DNA of 18,614 nt from Limnoglobus sp043780595 (GTDB taxonomy: Bacteria; Planctomycetota; Planctomycetia; Gemmatales; Gemmataceae), in NCBI GenBank assembly GCA_043780595.1, contig JAYWCL010000213.1, positions 1 through 18,614 on the forward strand. The letters run 5' to 3'. This document shows positions 1 through 8,809 of the stretch, one piece after another; the first letter of the stretch is position 1; every line of letters begins with the position of its first letter. The notes under the pieces were generated by a model, which saw only the letters and a list, made by a program, of their open reading frames with translations, was not told where the DNA came from and did not search any database. Position numbers and translations under genes: made by a program.

Positions 1-1
1 A

Positions 2-1489
2 GACTTCGGCACCACGAAGGCCGCCGAACATGTCGTCCACATTGGCACACGCGATGTGCGCGATCAGTTCCCACGGCAACGCGGCAACGATGGCAAGACG
101 CGCATTTTGTTCGTGGGCCGCATCGAAACCCGCAAGGGAATCGATGTGCTGCTCCAGGCGGCGTATCGCGTACTTCCCGAGTTCCCGAGTGCGGAACTGG
201 TGCTCGTTGGCAAGTACAATCCGTCGGGCAACGACAATGCGATGTCATCGCACGAAACGATGATGGCGACGAGGCCCGACCTCGCTTCGCGAATCGTCTT
301 CGCCGGGGAAGCCACCGACGACGAGTTGATGCAGAATTACGCCGATTCGGACATCGTCGTGCTGCCGTCGCGGTACGAATCGTTCGGTCTCGTGCTGACC
401 GAAGGCATGATGTTCGGCAAGCCGGTCGTCGCCAGCCGCGTCGGTGGCATGGTCGAAATCGTCGTCGATGGCGAGAACGGTTACCTCGCGGAATCGCAAG
501 ATCCCGAGTCGTTCGCCGAGGCATTCCGCAAGTTACTGAGTTCGACAGAACTCCGCGAGCAGTTCGGGCTTCGTTCCCGCGAACGCTACGAGGAACGTTT
601 CTCGACCGATGTGATGGTCGCTAACACGATCGCGTGTTATCGCGGCATCGCCGACCAGTGGAAGGCGAAAGGCCCCGGTCGTTCGAGCGAGCCGAATGCG
701 GTGAAGGAACGTCTCATCTCGCTGATTGCGGAAGTATCGAAAGTGCCCGAGCCGATGGCCCGCGAAGCCGCCCGCGAACTGCTTTCGAAGCAATTTCGCA
801 CCGGTGTCGATATGGTCGTGGAACTCAATCGCATTTGGCACCGCACGAACGAAGAGTTCATTCGCGGGCTGTACGATCTGATTTTGCGTCGCCCCGCCGA
901 CGCCGTCGGCTTGCAGTGGCACACCGCCCAACTCGATCGCGGATGCAGCCGACGCGACATTATCGAATCGTTGCTTTACTGCAACGAGGCCCGCATTCGC
1001 AACACCGATACCACTTGGTTCGCGGACTTCATCGCTCCGCCGACTTTGACGCAAGTCGTGCTGCCCACACCCGTCGTTGCGGTCGCTGTGGTGCGGATCA
1101 GCATGAAGCAACGGCTGCGAAGTATCGCGAAAAAGGCCCGAACGAAGATTCTGTCCACGCCTGGCCTCGGTCGCGGGTTACGGTTGATGAAACACACCGT
1201 CGTGATGCCGCGAACCGTGCGGTTGATGACGAACCAAACCGCCGAGTTGGCCGCAGTCGTGATGTCGATTCATACGCAATTGGAGATCAACCAGCAGCCC
1301 GCGTTGCGGCAGATTCGTGACATGCAAAAGGAACTGAGCGAGCGAATCGCCAGCCTCGAAGCCAAGACGATGGCACGCGATCGACAAGTGCAATGGGTGC
1401 TCTCGCAACAAGCCGAGATGCTCGATAACTTCTTGGCGGATCAGGAGCAAATGCAACAACCCCGCCCACGCAACAGCGCGGCAGCCTGA
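2..1489 (+). CDS. GT4-type glycosyltransferase with DUF4214 module (5' end missing)
   Basis: The reading frame is open from the left edge, so the N-terminal domain lies outside the window and 495 residues are visible. The visible part begins with the C-terminal Rossmann half of a GT-B, GT4-type enzyme: a RILFVGRIETRKGIDVLL strand-loop, then an E-x7-E motif (ESFGLVLTE, nt 377-403) followed by GKPVVASRVGG and NGYLA, which in this family bind the nucleotide-sugar donor. After it comes a DUF4214-like helical module (nt ~826-1008, FIRGLYDLILRRPAD...GLQWH), often attached to secreted or surface-glycan proteins. The C-terminal ~100 residues are Gln/Glu-rich and probably coiled coil. The likely role is transfer of a sugar from an NDP- or GDP-sugar in surface polysaccharide synthesis; the substrate is unknown. 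It converges on the crotonase gene, with only 13 bases between the stop codons. Confidence 0.88.
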   Translation, partial: DFGTTKAAEHVVHIGTRDVRDQFPRQRGNDGKTRILFVGRIETRKGIDVLLQAAYRVLPEFPSAELVLVGKYNPSGNDNAMSSHETMMATRPDLASRIVFAGEATDDELMQNYADSDIVVLPSRYESFGLVLTEGMMFGKPVVASRVGGMVEIVVDGENGYLAESQDPESFAEAFRKLLSSTELREQFGLRSRERYEERFSTDVMVANTIACYRGIADQWKAKGPGRSSEPNAVKERLISLIAEVSKVPEPMAREAARELLSKQFRTGVDMVVELNRIWHRTNEEFIRGLYDLILRRPADAVGLQWHTAQLDRGCSRRDIIESLLYCNEARIRNTDTTWFADFIAPPTLTQVVLPTPVVAVAVVRISMKQRLRSIAKKARTKILSTPGLGRGLRLMKHTVVMPRTVRLMTNQTAELAAVVMSIHTQLEINQQPALRQIRDMQKELSERIASLEAKTMARDRQVQWVLSQQAEMLDNFLADQEQMQQPRPRNSAAA

Positions 1490-1502
1490 CGATGCGAACG
1501 GG

Positions 1503-2321
1503 TCATCGTGGTTTCGTGAAAAACTCGCCAATCTTCTGCTTCGATTCCTCGCTGCCTACGAGGCGGAAGAATGCTTCGGTTTCGAGTCGGATCGCTTCAT
1601 GAAGCGGTAACCTCGCACCGGCGAATGCGACTTCGCCGATGGCGTTTGTCGGGTGAAACACTCCGATTTCGCTCGCGGGAATCGGTTGTCGTTTCTTCGC
1701 TCGCGCCGCCATGCCACCATCGAGTGGCATCGCGCGAATGGCAGCATCTTGTAACAACTCTGAGTCGAACACTCCGCTCAGTAGGCCGGTTTCCAACGCG
1801 CGCTCGGCGGTGATGATCGTGCCCGACTGAAGTAACGCGATCGCGGCGGGCCAGCCGATGATTCGCGGGAGCCGTTGCGTGCCACCCCAGCCGGGGATCA
1901 GGCCGAGCGCGACTTCGGGCAGGCCCATTGTGGCAGCCGAACTGGCTATGCGAATATCGCAAGCGAGCGCGACTTCCAAACCGCCACCGATGGCGGCCCC
2001 ATCCAAGACCGCACATGTCGGGAACGTCAACGCTTCGAGTTTTTCGAGAACCTGCAATCCGTAAGAAATGACTTCGCGAACGCCAGGGTCGTTGAATGTC
2101 GCGCGTTCGAGCAACCGCAAGTCCGCACCGGCGATGAAACTTCCTCGCTTCGTGCTCGTCAGCAATAAACCGCTTGAATTTACGGGGATCGAATTGAGTG
2201 CCGCGTCGAGTTCCTTCCACAAATCGAGCGTGAGAACGTTCGCACGCCGATTCGGTTGATCGATCGCGACGACGGCAATGCCATCGTCGCGAACCGTCAC
2301 CCGTATGGCTGCTTCACGCAT
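1503..2321 (-). CDS. Enoyl-CoA hydratase/isomerase (crotonase) family protein
   Basis: This 272-residue protein has the usual length of a single-domain crotonase. Residues 62-68 (FIAGADL) form the N-terminal oxyanion-hole region, and IGGGLEVALACDIRIAS (111-127) forms the second. Two glutamates sit where hydratases keep their catalytic pair, E116 in GGGLEVAL and E136 in LPEVALGL, followed by the conserved PGWGGTQRLPR. Both acids suggest real 2-enoyl-CoA hydratase activity, as in the N-terminal half of FadB/FadJ; the fused dehydrogenase domain is absent. The ATG at 2321 is preceded by AAGGGG at a 5-nt spacing, and that site overlaps the stop of the upstream PPC protein. The two genes are 9 bases apart and are probably cotranscribed, although no functional link is evident. 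Confidence 0.9.
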   Translation of the reverse strand: MREAAIRVTVRDDGIAVVAIDQPNRRANVLTLDLWKELDAALNSIPVNSSGLLLTSTKRGSFIAGADLRLLERATFNDPGVREVISYGLQVLEKLEALTFPTCAVLDGAAIGGGLEVALACDIRIASSAATMGLPEVALGLIPGWGGTQRLPRIIGWPAAIALLQSGTIITAERALETGLLSGVFDSELLQDAAIRAMPLDGGMAARAKKRQPIPASEIGVFHPTNAIGEVAFAGARLPLHEAIRLETEAFFRLVGSEESKQKIGEFFTKPR

Positions 2322-2330
2322 CGCAACCCC

Positions 2331-4379
2331 TTACTTTTTCTTCGTCTCGGACTTCTTCGGCTCTTCTTTCTTCGGTTCGGTGATCGCGAATGTCGCGCCG
2401 CTGCTGTCGTACGCAAAGTCGCGACCGGAGGCTTTTGCGGTCGCGCGAACGGTGAGCGTCACCGGGCCGACTGCCGCCGCCGCGACGGGGTTCACTTCGA
2501 TTTCGACTTCGTTGGTCCCCTTCAGAATCGGCTTCACCTTTGCCGTCACGTTCGCCGGCAGGCCGTTAGCGACGAGGACGATCTCCTCGGTGAAGCCTTC
2601 CGCACGCTTCACAATCACCTTACCTTTCAGTGCGGCACCTTTCAGCACCTCGGGTTTCTCGAACGCGATGGTTAATGCGAACAGCGGTTTGTCGACCACC
2701 GCGACCGCGAGTTGCGTCAGCAGTTCGGGCGACGGGTTCGGGATCGCGCCCAAACTCGCTTTCACGATGTCCGTCACCGTCGCGAGGTGAACGACGTCTT
2801 TGCCATCGACCTTCGCAGTGGCTTGCACGCTAAACGAATACGCGCCCGGTTTGACGCCCGGTTTCAGCGTCAGCGGGATCGAAAGCACTGCCGTCGGCAG
2901 CGGGTTCGCAGCGGCGACGAGCGTTAATTTTCCCGCGATTGCATCGGACACGACGACGAGTTCGATCGGCAAGTTGAAGCCATTGAGCTTCGCCAAACCC
3001 GTGACTGGCAACGATCCGCCCGTCGCGGAGACATCGACGCGGTCGAGGCCGAGCGTGATGGCAAAGTCCGCGATCGCCGGTTTTACCGAGAGGTGGTACA
3101 CCTCGTTCGGCCCGTAAAGGTAGTTCAGATGTTCCGCCGAGATGAAGAACTCGCCATCGGCCGCCGGGGTGAACTCGATTCGAGCGTTCGCCTGTGACGG
3201 GTTCGATTTCGCGAGTTCGGCCCCCTTCGCATCGACGACTTTCAGATACACTTCGGCGGGCGAATTGTGCTCGAATGCCTTCGCCACGATTTCGAGCTTC
3301 TGCCCTTTCTTTCCCGCGATGGAATAAAAATCGACATCGCTCTTCGTCTCGAATTTGCCCGAGATGCCACTGGGTACGGGCAGCTTGTTCGCCTTGGCGA
3401 TTTCGTTGTTCGGCTCGACTTCTATCCCTTCGGGGAAATCGCTGACGCCGATCGACACCGGCCATCCGGCTACGCCGCTATCACGCTTCGGCGACACCAA
3501 CATACCTGACCCCGCACCCTTTACCGTCACCGGCTTCGCGCCATCGACATTCGGCCCCGTGAAGCCGATCGCGACCGACTTGCCGCGTTCGACGGCGAGC
3601 GGGTATCCCGTCGTCGCGCCGGGGAAGTCGCCGATACGCAAGCGATAGTTGAAGTCCGCACCGCCGCGATACGTCGTGTCCCGAACTTCGATCAGGATTT
3701 CGGCGGCCACTTTGAACGTGTGCGTGACGCGGGCATCGGACTGAAGCCCCGGCGTGTCGTCGGCGAACAACCCCGGCATTTCGCGAACCGTTTTGGCATC
3801 GTGTAACAAGATGACCGGGTCGAGTTGCGAACCGATCCGCCGTCCGAGCACTTCGACCGCCAACCGTTGTCCGGCGGCCACGTTCACTTTGTAAAAATCG
3901 CTGGCGTCGGGGTTCGCATTACCCGTCACCACGCACGGCACCGCTACCACTTGGGCAGTGTCCTTCTTGCTGTTGCCTTCCTTTTCTGCAATCTCCGGCA
4001 GGTCGTCGATATTGATCGGCCGGAAGTTGCTGATGCCGTACTTCGTCGCCACTCGCACCGGGTACATCCCCACGGAAAGCGTCGCGGGTACTTCGAGCTT
4101 GATTTTCAGCTTCGTCGCATCTTTCTGGCCATCGGCAATCGTCGCCTTCACGCCATCCGCGCCGATCAACACCGCAACGGCATCGGTTAAGTTCGTGCCG
4201 ATGAGCGTCAGTTCGGTCGTCGCGCCGAGCTTTGCACCGATGCTCGCGGGTGTCGTCAACGTCGGGTACTGCGGCGGCGGCACGGGTGGCACGCCGGGCT
4301 TCGGCTGCGCGGAAGTATCGACCGATTGCAACGAGACAGCCACGGCGGCGAATAGGAACAGTGCTGCGCGACGGATCAT
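2331..4379 (-). CDS. Secreted IPT/TIG- and PPC-type multidomain protein
   Basis: The 682-residue protein starts with a signal peptide (MIRRAALFLFAAVAVSLQS, likely cut after TSA at ~24) and a Pro-rich linker. An IPT/TIG-like beta-sandwich follows at about 40-125. Two PPC (pre-peptidase C-terminal)-like repeats come next, one near 150-245 with DFYKVNVAAGQRLAVEV and one near 335-435 with DFYSIAGKKGQKLEIVA. Further Ig-like beta domains reach residue ~665, and the tail is Lys-rich (KKEEPKKSETKKK). No catalytic domain is visible, so it is probably a secreted or envelope-attached binding or structural protein. Planctomycetes carry many such proteins, often beside DUF1549/DUF1553 cytochrome-type genes, but none is present here. 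The start is supported by GAGG 7 nt upstream of the ATG. It lies 9 bases upstream of the crotonase gene. Confidence 0.82.
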   Translation of the reverse strand: MIRRAALFLFAAVAVSLQSVDTSAQPKPGVPPVPPPQYPTLTTPASIGAKLGATTELTLIGTNLTDAVAVLIGADGVKATIADGQKDATKLKIKLEVPATLSVGMYPVRVATKYGISNFRPINIDDLPEIAEKEGNSKKDTAQVVAVPCVVTGNANPDASDFYKVNVAAGQRLAVEVLGRRIGSQLDPVILLHDAKTVREMPGLFADDTPGLQSDARVTHTFKVAAEILIEVRDTTYRGGADFNYRLRIGDFPGATTGYPLAVERGKSVAIGFTGPNVDGAKPVTVKGAGSGMLVSPKRDSGVAGWPVSIGVSDFPEGIEVEPNNEIAKANKLPVPSGISGKFETKSDVDFYSIAGKKGQKLEIVAKAFEHNSPAEVYLKVVDAKGAELAKSNPSQANARIEFTPAADGEFFISAEHLNYLYGPNEVYHLSVKPAIADFAITLGLDRVDVSATGGSLPVTGLAKLNGFNLPIELVVVSDAIAGKLTLVAAANPLPTAVLSIPLTLKPGVKPGAYSFSVQATAKVDGKDVVHLATVTDIVKASLGAIPNPSPELLTQLAVAVVDKPLFALTIAFEKPEVLKGAALKGKVIVKRAEGFTEEIVLVANGLPANVTAKVKPILKGTNEVEIEVNPVAAAAVGPVTLTVRATAKASGRDFAYDSSGATFAITEPKKEEPKKSETKKK

Positions 4380-4445
4380 GTCGGAGCCTCATTGTGAAAA
4401 GGGAACAATCAGCGGTTAGCAACATCATACAGACAAACGCGATGG

Positions 4446-4475
4446 AAAGCCCACGCACGATCGTGCGTGGGCTTT
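4446..4475. promoter_or_regulatory. 30-bp perfect palindrome between divergent genes
   Basis: The sequence AAAGCCCACGCACGAT followed by its exact mirror reads the same on both strands for 30 bases. As RNA it forms a 13-bp, GC-rich stem with a GATC loop, followed by TTTT on the plus strand. It resembles a factor-independent terminator. However, it lies between the 5' ends of two divergent genes (4379 minus, 4532 plus), where no transcript needs ending unless a short leader is made. A dimeric operator or an attenuator is an equal possibility. Confidence 0.45.
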
Positions 4476-4531
4476 TGAGGGTAACCGGATAGTATGTGGG
4501 AGTGCTGTCGCACAATTACAGGAGATTTCCG

Positions 4532-4726
4532 ATGCGTAGTCTGTTTGTCGCCAGCTGGTTCGTCAACTTAACCACGACGCAATCGGTCGCGATTTGGACG
4601 ATCTTAGCTGTTGTCGCAGTCTTAGGCGGACTGTTCGCGCTGAAAATTCATCGCGATTTTCGACGCGAAGACGAAGCCACCGCACGGAAGCACGCGCGGA
4701 ATACGACGAAGCGACATCGCGGATGA
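4532..4726 (+). CDS. Small single-pass membrane protein (64 aa)
   Basis: This is a 64-residue hypothetical protein with no family I recognise. The ATG at 4532 has a clear ribosome binding site, AGGAG at 4520-4524, 7 nt upstream, which makes it better supported than most frames of this size. Residues ~17-39 (TQSVAIWTILAVVAVLGGLFALKI) form one strong transmembrane helix. The remainder is a very basic cytoplasmic tail rich in Arg, Lys and His (HRDFRREDEATARKHARN). The stop lies 8 bases from the stop of the convergent pnkp gene. The net-positive tail suggests inside orientation of the C-terminus or contact with nucleic acid or phospholipid, which is inference only. It is divergent from the secreted PPC protein. 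Confidence 0.6.
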   Translation: MRSLFVASWFVNLTTTQSVAIWTILAVVAVLGGLFALKIHRDFRREDEATARKHARNTTKRHRG

Positions 4727-4734
4727 TGCGAATG

Positions 4735-7341
4735 TTACAACCGCGGATCGACCGGTTCGCTTTCCAGTGCGAGTACGCCGAAGACGCATTCGTGAACGCG
4801 CCGCAACGGTTCGCGTCGAACGAACCGTTCGAGGCTTTCGATGCCGAGCGCAAACTCGCCGAGCGCCAGCGAACGCTTGTGGCTCAGTCCGCGATGCCGT
4901 AACCGCGACAGGTTTTCTTCGACGGTGTAATCCGGGCCGTAAATGATCCGCAAATACTCGCGGCCGCGGCACTTCACCGCCGGTTGCACCAGGCCACGCT
5001 TGCCGCGGAGAATAAAATCGAGCGGCTTCACGACCATGCCCTCGCCGCCACGCCCAGTAAGTTCGGTCCACCATTCAGTTCCATCGGCAACACTGGCCGC
5101 GTCGTTCGGATCGACGAGTTTGTACGATGTCGCCAACAGCAATTCCGGGTCGGCACGGCAGACGGTTGCCAGCGTGTCCATGTGCCAGATGTGGTTTTTG
5201 TCGATATGGACGCACCCCTCGGATGCGAGCAAATGGAACGGCGCGAGTTTCAGATCGGCGAGCGAATTCACCGGCCAGCAATACTGACGGTATGCAGCCA
5301 CGAACTGATCGATGTGCTCTTCCTTGCCTCGCGATTCCGCCATCGCACGTTCGGCTTTGGCACGCTCTTCGCCACTCAGTCGTTCGGTGGCAATTGCCAA
5401 CGATGCAACCGCCTTCGGTAATGCCGCCCGCCCAGCAGCACCGACGGCGGCGTACTGGTTTTTCAGCAATTCTTGCGCCTTCGCCGACCACGGTAGCAGT
5501 TCGCAATCGAGACAAACCCACGTCGTATCGAGCGTCGTCCAGATGTCCGCTGCGGTCAGTGCCGCACGCACCCGTTCGAGGAACTGCGCTTCCAGAATGG
5601 CATCGTTGAAGAACCGTCGACCGGTGCGGGTGGTGATGACACCGATCTCACCTTCGAGCACGCCGAACCGCTCGCGAGCGGCCTGTTCGTCTTTGCACAC
5701 GATCGCGACGGCCCGCGAACCCATGTGCTTTTCTTCGCAAATCACTTGCGTGGCACCCTGGTTGCGAAAGTAAGTGAATGCCTCGGCGGGGTGTTCGAGC
5801 AACCCCGGTTCCTGGCTCGTCTCGCACGGGGACATCGTCGGCGGCAGGTAGATCAGCCACTTCGGATTCGCCGCGAATCGGCTCATGACTTCGAGCGCCG
5901 CCGTGGCATGGGCTTCGCGAATCGTGACGTTGCCACGCAACCGCGTCGAGACGATCCGCTTGCCCAACACATCCGCGGCATCGAGCACGTCGTCGTCGAT
6001 TTGCTGGAGCGTCGGCCCGATCGTGCTCACGGGATCCGGCAGGAATGGCCGCATCGGCTCGCAGTACGTTCGGGCCGCTGGAACGGAGACGAATTCGCGT
6101 TCGGGGTAACGCATCGCGGTGAGCTTGCCGCCGAATACGCAACCGGTGTCGACGTTCACCGTGCGGTTCAGCCACTCGGCTTCGGGCACGGGCGTGTGAC
6201 CGTAAACGACCGTTGCCGTCCCGCGATACTCGGCGGCCCAGTTGTAACGCACGGGCAGGCCGAATTCGTCGGTCTCGCCCGTCGTCTCGCCGTACAGCGC
6301 GAAGTCCCGCACTCGCCCCGACCCACGCCCCTGCATCTCGGCTTTCAAGCCCGCATGTGCCACGACCAACTTGCCATCGTCGAATACGTAGTGGCTAATC
6401 AACCCGTCGAGGAATGTCGCCAGCGACTTCGCGAACGCGGGTCGAATCGCATCCGGAAGTGCGTCGATCTCGGCGAGCGTTTCGGCGAGGCCGTGCGTAA
6501 TCTGCACATCGCGACCGTTCAATTTTTTCAGTAACTTCATGTCGTGATTGCCGGGCACGCAGATACCCGAACCTTCCACAACCATATTGCGAACGATCCG
6601 CAACGTATCGAGTACCCGCGGCCCACGATCCACGAGGTCGCCGACGAACACCGCCTTCCGACCCGCAGGATGAACGTAGGTGAAAGCAGGATGCCAAAGT
6701 ACGTCCGGTTCATCCTTTCCCGTTGCGATGTATCCGAGTTCTTCCAGCAGTTGTTCGAGTTCGTCGGCGCAGCCGTGAACATCGCCGATGATGTCGAAAG
6801 GGCCGCGTTCGCTGGTGCGGTCGTTCCACAACGGTACTCGTTCGATTGTTGCGGCATCGACTTCGTCGGGAGTTTCGAGGCGGAAAACGTGCGAAAAACC
6901 CTCTCGCTTGAGTCCTTTCAGCGAGCGTCGCAGTTGGGATCGCTGGTTGCGAATCACGTGCGAACCGAACGTGCGGCCCTCGCGCTGGCGGTTGCGTTCG
7001 TGGCAAATCTCTTCGGGCAGATTCAGCACGATGGCAACGGGCAGACAGTGATACTTCCGTGCCAGCGCGACGAGCGGGCCACGCGCCTCGGTTTGCACGT
7101 TCGTGGCATCGACAACGGTGAGCCGCCCGAGCGCGAGCCGTTGTGCCACGATCGAATGCAACAGCGCGAACGCCTCGTTCGTGACCGACTGATTGTTTTC
7201 GTCATCGCTGACCAACCCTCGACACACATCCGACGACAGCACCTCCGTCGGCAAGAAATGCTTGCGGGCGAACGTACTCTTCCCCGAGCCGCTGGGGCCG
7301 ATGAGTACGACGAGGGAGAGCTTGGGAATGGAGAGGGTCAT
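4735..7341 (-). CDS. pnkp: Polynucleotide kinase-phosphatase-ligase (bacterial Pnkp)
   Basis: This 868-residue protein has the three-domain order of bacterial Pnkp. The kinase domain has the P-loop GPSGSGKST (15-23) and a catalytic-type D38, and phosphorylates 5'-OH ends. The metallophosphatase domain has GDVHG (186-190), GDLVDRG (234-240), GNHD (264-267), H329 and GHTP (381-384), and removes 2',3'-cyclic or 3' phosphates. The C-terminal adenylyltransferase domain has EEKHMGSR (536-543, with K538 as the nucleotidyl lysine) and LDCELLPWSAK. In characterised systems Pnkp seals RNA with its partner Hen1, whose gene lies directly upstream. The frame opens earlier at a TTG (7398), but the conserved region begins at the ATG at 7341, which has GAGG 9 nt upstream. 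The hen1 stop lies 57 bases away, so the two genes probably form one transcript. Confidence 0.95.
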   Translation of the reverse strand: MTLSIPKLSLVVLIGPSGSGKSTFARKHFLPTEVLSSDVCRGLVSDDENNQSVTNEAFALLHSIVAQRLALGRLTVVDATNVQTEARGPLVALARKYHCLPVAIVLNLPEEICHERNRQREGRTFGSHVIRNQRSQLRRSLKGLKREGFSHVFRLETPDEVDAATIERVPLWNDRTSERGPFDIIGDVHGCADELEQLLEELGYIATGKDEPDVLWHPAFTYVHPAGRKAVFVGDLVDRGPRVLDTLRIVRNMVVEGSGICVPGNHDMKLLKKLNGRDVQITHGLAETLAEIDALPDAIRPAFAKSLATFLDGLISHYVFDDGKLVVAHAGLKAEMQGRGSGRVRDFALYGETTGETDEFGLPVRYNWAAEYRGTATVVYGHTPVPEAEWLNRTVNVDTGCVFGGKLTAMRYPEREFVSVPAARTYCEPMRPFLPDPVSTIGPTLQQIDDDVLDAADVLGKRIVSTRLRGNVTIREAHATAALEVMSRFAANPKWLIYLPPTMSPCETSQEPGLLEHPAEAFTYFRNQGATQVICEEKHMGSRAVAIVCKDEQAARERFGVLEGEIGVITTRTGRRFFNDAILEAQFLERVRAALTAADIWTTLDTTWVCLDCELLPWSAKAQELLKNQYAAVGAAGRAALPKAVASLAIATERLSGEERAKAERAMAESRGKEEHIDQFVAAYRQYCWPVNSLADLKLAPFHLLASEGCVHIDKNHIWHMDTLATVCRADPELLLATSYKLVDPNDAASVADGTEWWTELTGRGGEGMVVKPLDFILRGKRGLVQPAVKCRGREYLRIIYGPDYTVEENLSRLRHRGLSHKRSLALGEFALGIESLERFVRREPLRRVHECVFGVLALESEPVDPRL

Positions 7342-7398
7342 AGAAAAAAGCCTCGCACAAAGCCGATGAGCCGCAATGAAGAAGGAGCGATGTAACAA

Positions 7399-8799
7399 TC
7401 ACACGATCGACTCGAAAATCCCCATCTGCGTGGGCGTGCCATGTTCGGCGTGTTCGGGGCCGATGCCTTGGAAACGGACGGTGTAGCCGAAGCGGGTGGC
7501 GATCGCGTTGGCCCAAGTTTGGAACTCTTGGCGAGTCCACTCGAAGCGGTGGTCGGCGTGCCGGAATTCCCCCGCAGGCAGCATTTCCCAGACGGCGTTG
7601 TATTCCGCGTTCGGTGTCGTCAACACGATCGTTCGCGGTTTGGCGAACTCGAATACGACTCGCTCGAATGCTTTCAGACGCGGCGGATCGAGGTGTTCGA
7701 TCACCTCGACGACGCTCGCGGCATCGTAGCCTTCGAGCCGCTTGTCGCGGTACATCAACGAGCCGTGAATCAGTTTGATCCGGCTCGCTTGGCTTTCGGA
7801 TAATTGCTCCAATTTCAAGCGAGCCGAGGCGATCTCCAGACAGCGAACCGAGACATCCAGCCCGACGATTTCCGTGAATTGCTTGTCTTTCATCAGTCGG
7901 CGAAGCAACTTGCCTTCGCCGCAACCGAGGTCGAGCACCCGCATCGCCCCGCTCGATTTCAGCACATCCAAGACCGCCATCAACCGTTGATCGTTCAACC
8001 GCGGCGTGACGGCAACAGCGGCTGTATCCGTGCTTTCTTCATTCTCTTCATCCTTCATCGCGCCGCCTTCATCTCTCAAAAGCTGGTAGATGGCCGAGCG
8101 GTACAGGCTCTGTTGGTAGCGAAGGTAACGGCGAACGATCTCCTCCTTCTCGGGGTGTTGTGCCAGCCAGCCTTCGCCCTTCCGCAACAGATTCTGGATT
8201 TCTTCTTCGCCAACGTAGTAATGCTTGCGGGCATCGAATACGGGAACGAGGACGTAGAGGTGCGTCAGCAGGTCGCTCAGCGTCGTCGTCTTGCGAACCG
8301 TTACCGAAAAGTACGGGCTGTCGCCCCAGTCCGGGTAGCGCTCGTCGAGTGGATACCGAACGACTTCGACATCGTAACCCAACGGCTCGAACATCGCTCG
8401 CAGAAGGCGTTCGCCGCCGCGCACGGAGAGCACATCGAGGTTCGCGGTTAACGGGATCGGCGTGTTGACCAACTCGGGGCGGTCTTTGCAACGGCCCTGA
8501 AGTGCGGAACCGAAGACTTGCGCGATCGCCACACTGAGGAACGACGAGGCCACGTAGGGTCGGTCGTTGACGTACTGTGCGAGCAGGAAATTCTGATCGG
8601 GGTTCTTACCGCGAACCATGCCCACCGCATCGACATCGAGCAGCAAGCAAGCCGAACAGCGATCCGCACCTACCTCGGGATAATAGACGTGCGCCTGGCC
8701 GAAACTGAGTTCGAACGACTGGAACCGGTCCGTGTGTTTGTGCAACAGATAGCCGAGTTCGTTCGCAGGCGAGTGCGTCGAAGTGATCGTTAGCAGCAT
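7399..8799 (-). CDS. hen1: Bacterial Hen1, RNA 3'-terminal 2'-O-methyltransferase
   Basis: The 466-residue protein begins with the bacterial Hen1 N-terminal domain (MLLTITSTHSPANELGYLLHK; ~1-245), which in studied homologues binds and activates Pnkp. An acidic linker follows (~246-265), then the SAM-dependent methyltransferase domain. This has VLDLGCGEG (288-296) for SAM binding, the EVIEH motif (E365, E368, H369), TTPN (394-397), and RHADHRFEW with H414 and H417. The Glu-Glu-His plus distal His set is the metal site that marks Hen1 and positions the 2'-OH of the 3'-terminal nucleotide. Methylation before ligation protects the repaired RNA from being cut again. I chose the ATG at 8799; a TTG two codons upstream is also in frame. 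No strong Shine-Dalgarno is present, and a REP element ends 11 nt upstream. Confidence 0.95.
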   Translation of the reverse strand: MLLTITSTHSPANELGYLLHKHTDRFQSFELSFGQAHVYYPEVGADRCSACLLLDVDAVGMVRGKNPDQNFLLAQYVNDRPYVASSFLSVAIAQVFGSALQGRCKDRPELVNTPIPLTANLDVLSVRGGERLLRAMFEPLGYDVEVVRYPLDERYPDWGDSPYFSVTVRKTTTLSDLLTHLYVLVPVFDARKHYYVGEEEIQNLLRKGEGWLAQHPEKEEIVRRYLRYQQSLYRSAIYQLLRDEGGAMKDEENEESTDTAAVAVTPRLNDQRLMAVLDVLKSSGAMRVLDLGCGEGKLLRRLMKDKQFTEIVGLDVSVRCLEIASARLKLEQLSESQASRIKLIHGSLMYRDKRLEGYDAASVVEVIEHLDPPRLKAFERVVFEFAKPRTIVLTTPNAEYNAVWEMLPAGEFRHADHRFEWTRQEFQTWANAIATRFGYTVRFQGIGPEHAEHGTPTQMGIFESIV

Positions 8800-8809
8800 G
8801 TTCAACTCG

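Noticed and set aside
3919..4515. Arg-rich minus-strand frame overlapping the start of the secreted PPC protein
   Set aside because: It is an out-of-frame reading of that gene and would cross the palindrome without a start signal.
5312..7395. Long plus-strand open frames opposite pnkp
   Set aside because: They are shadows of the pnkp coding sequence, whose minus-strand product has every expected motif.
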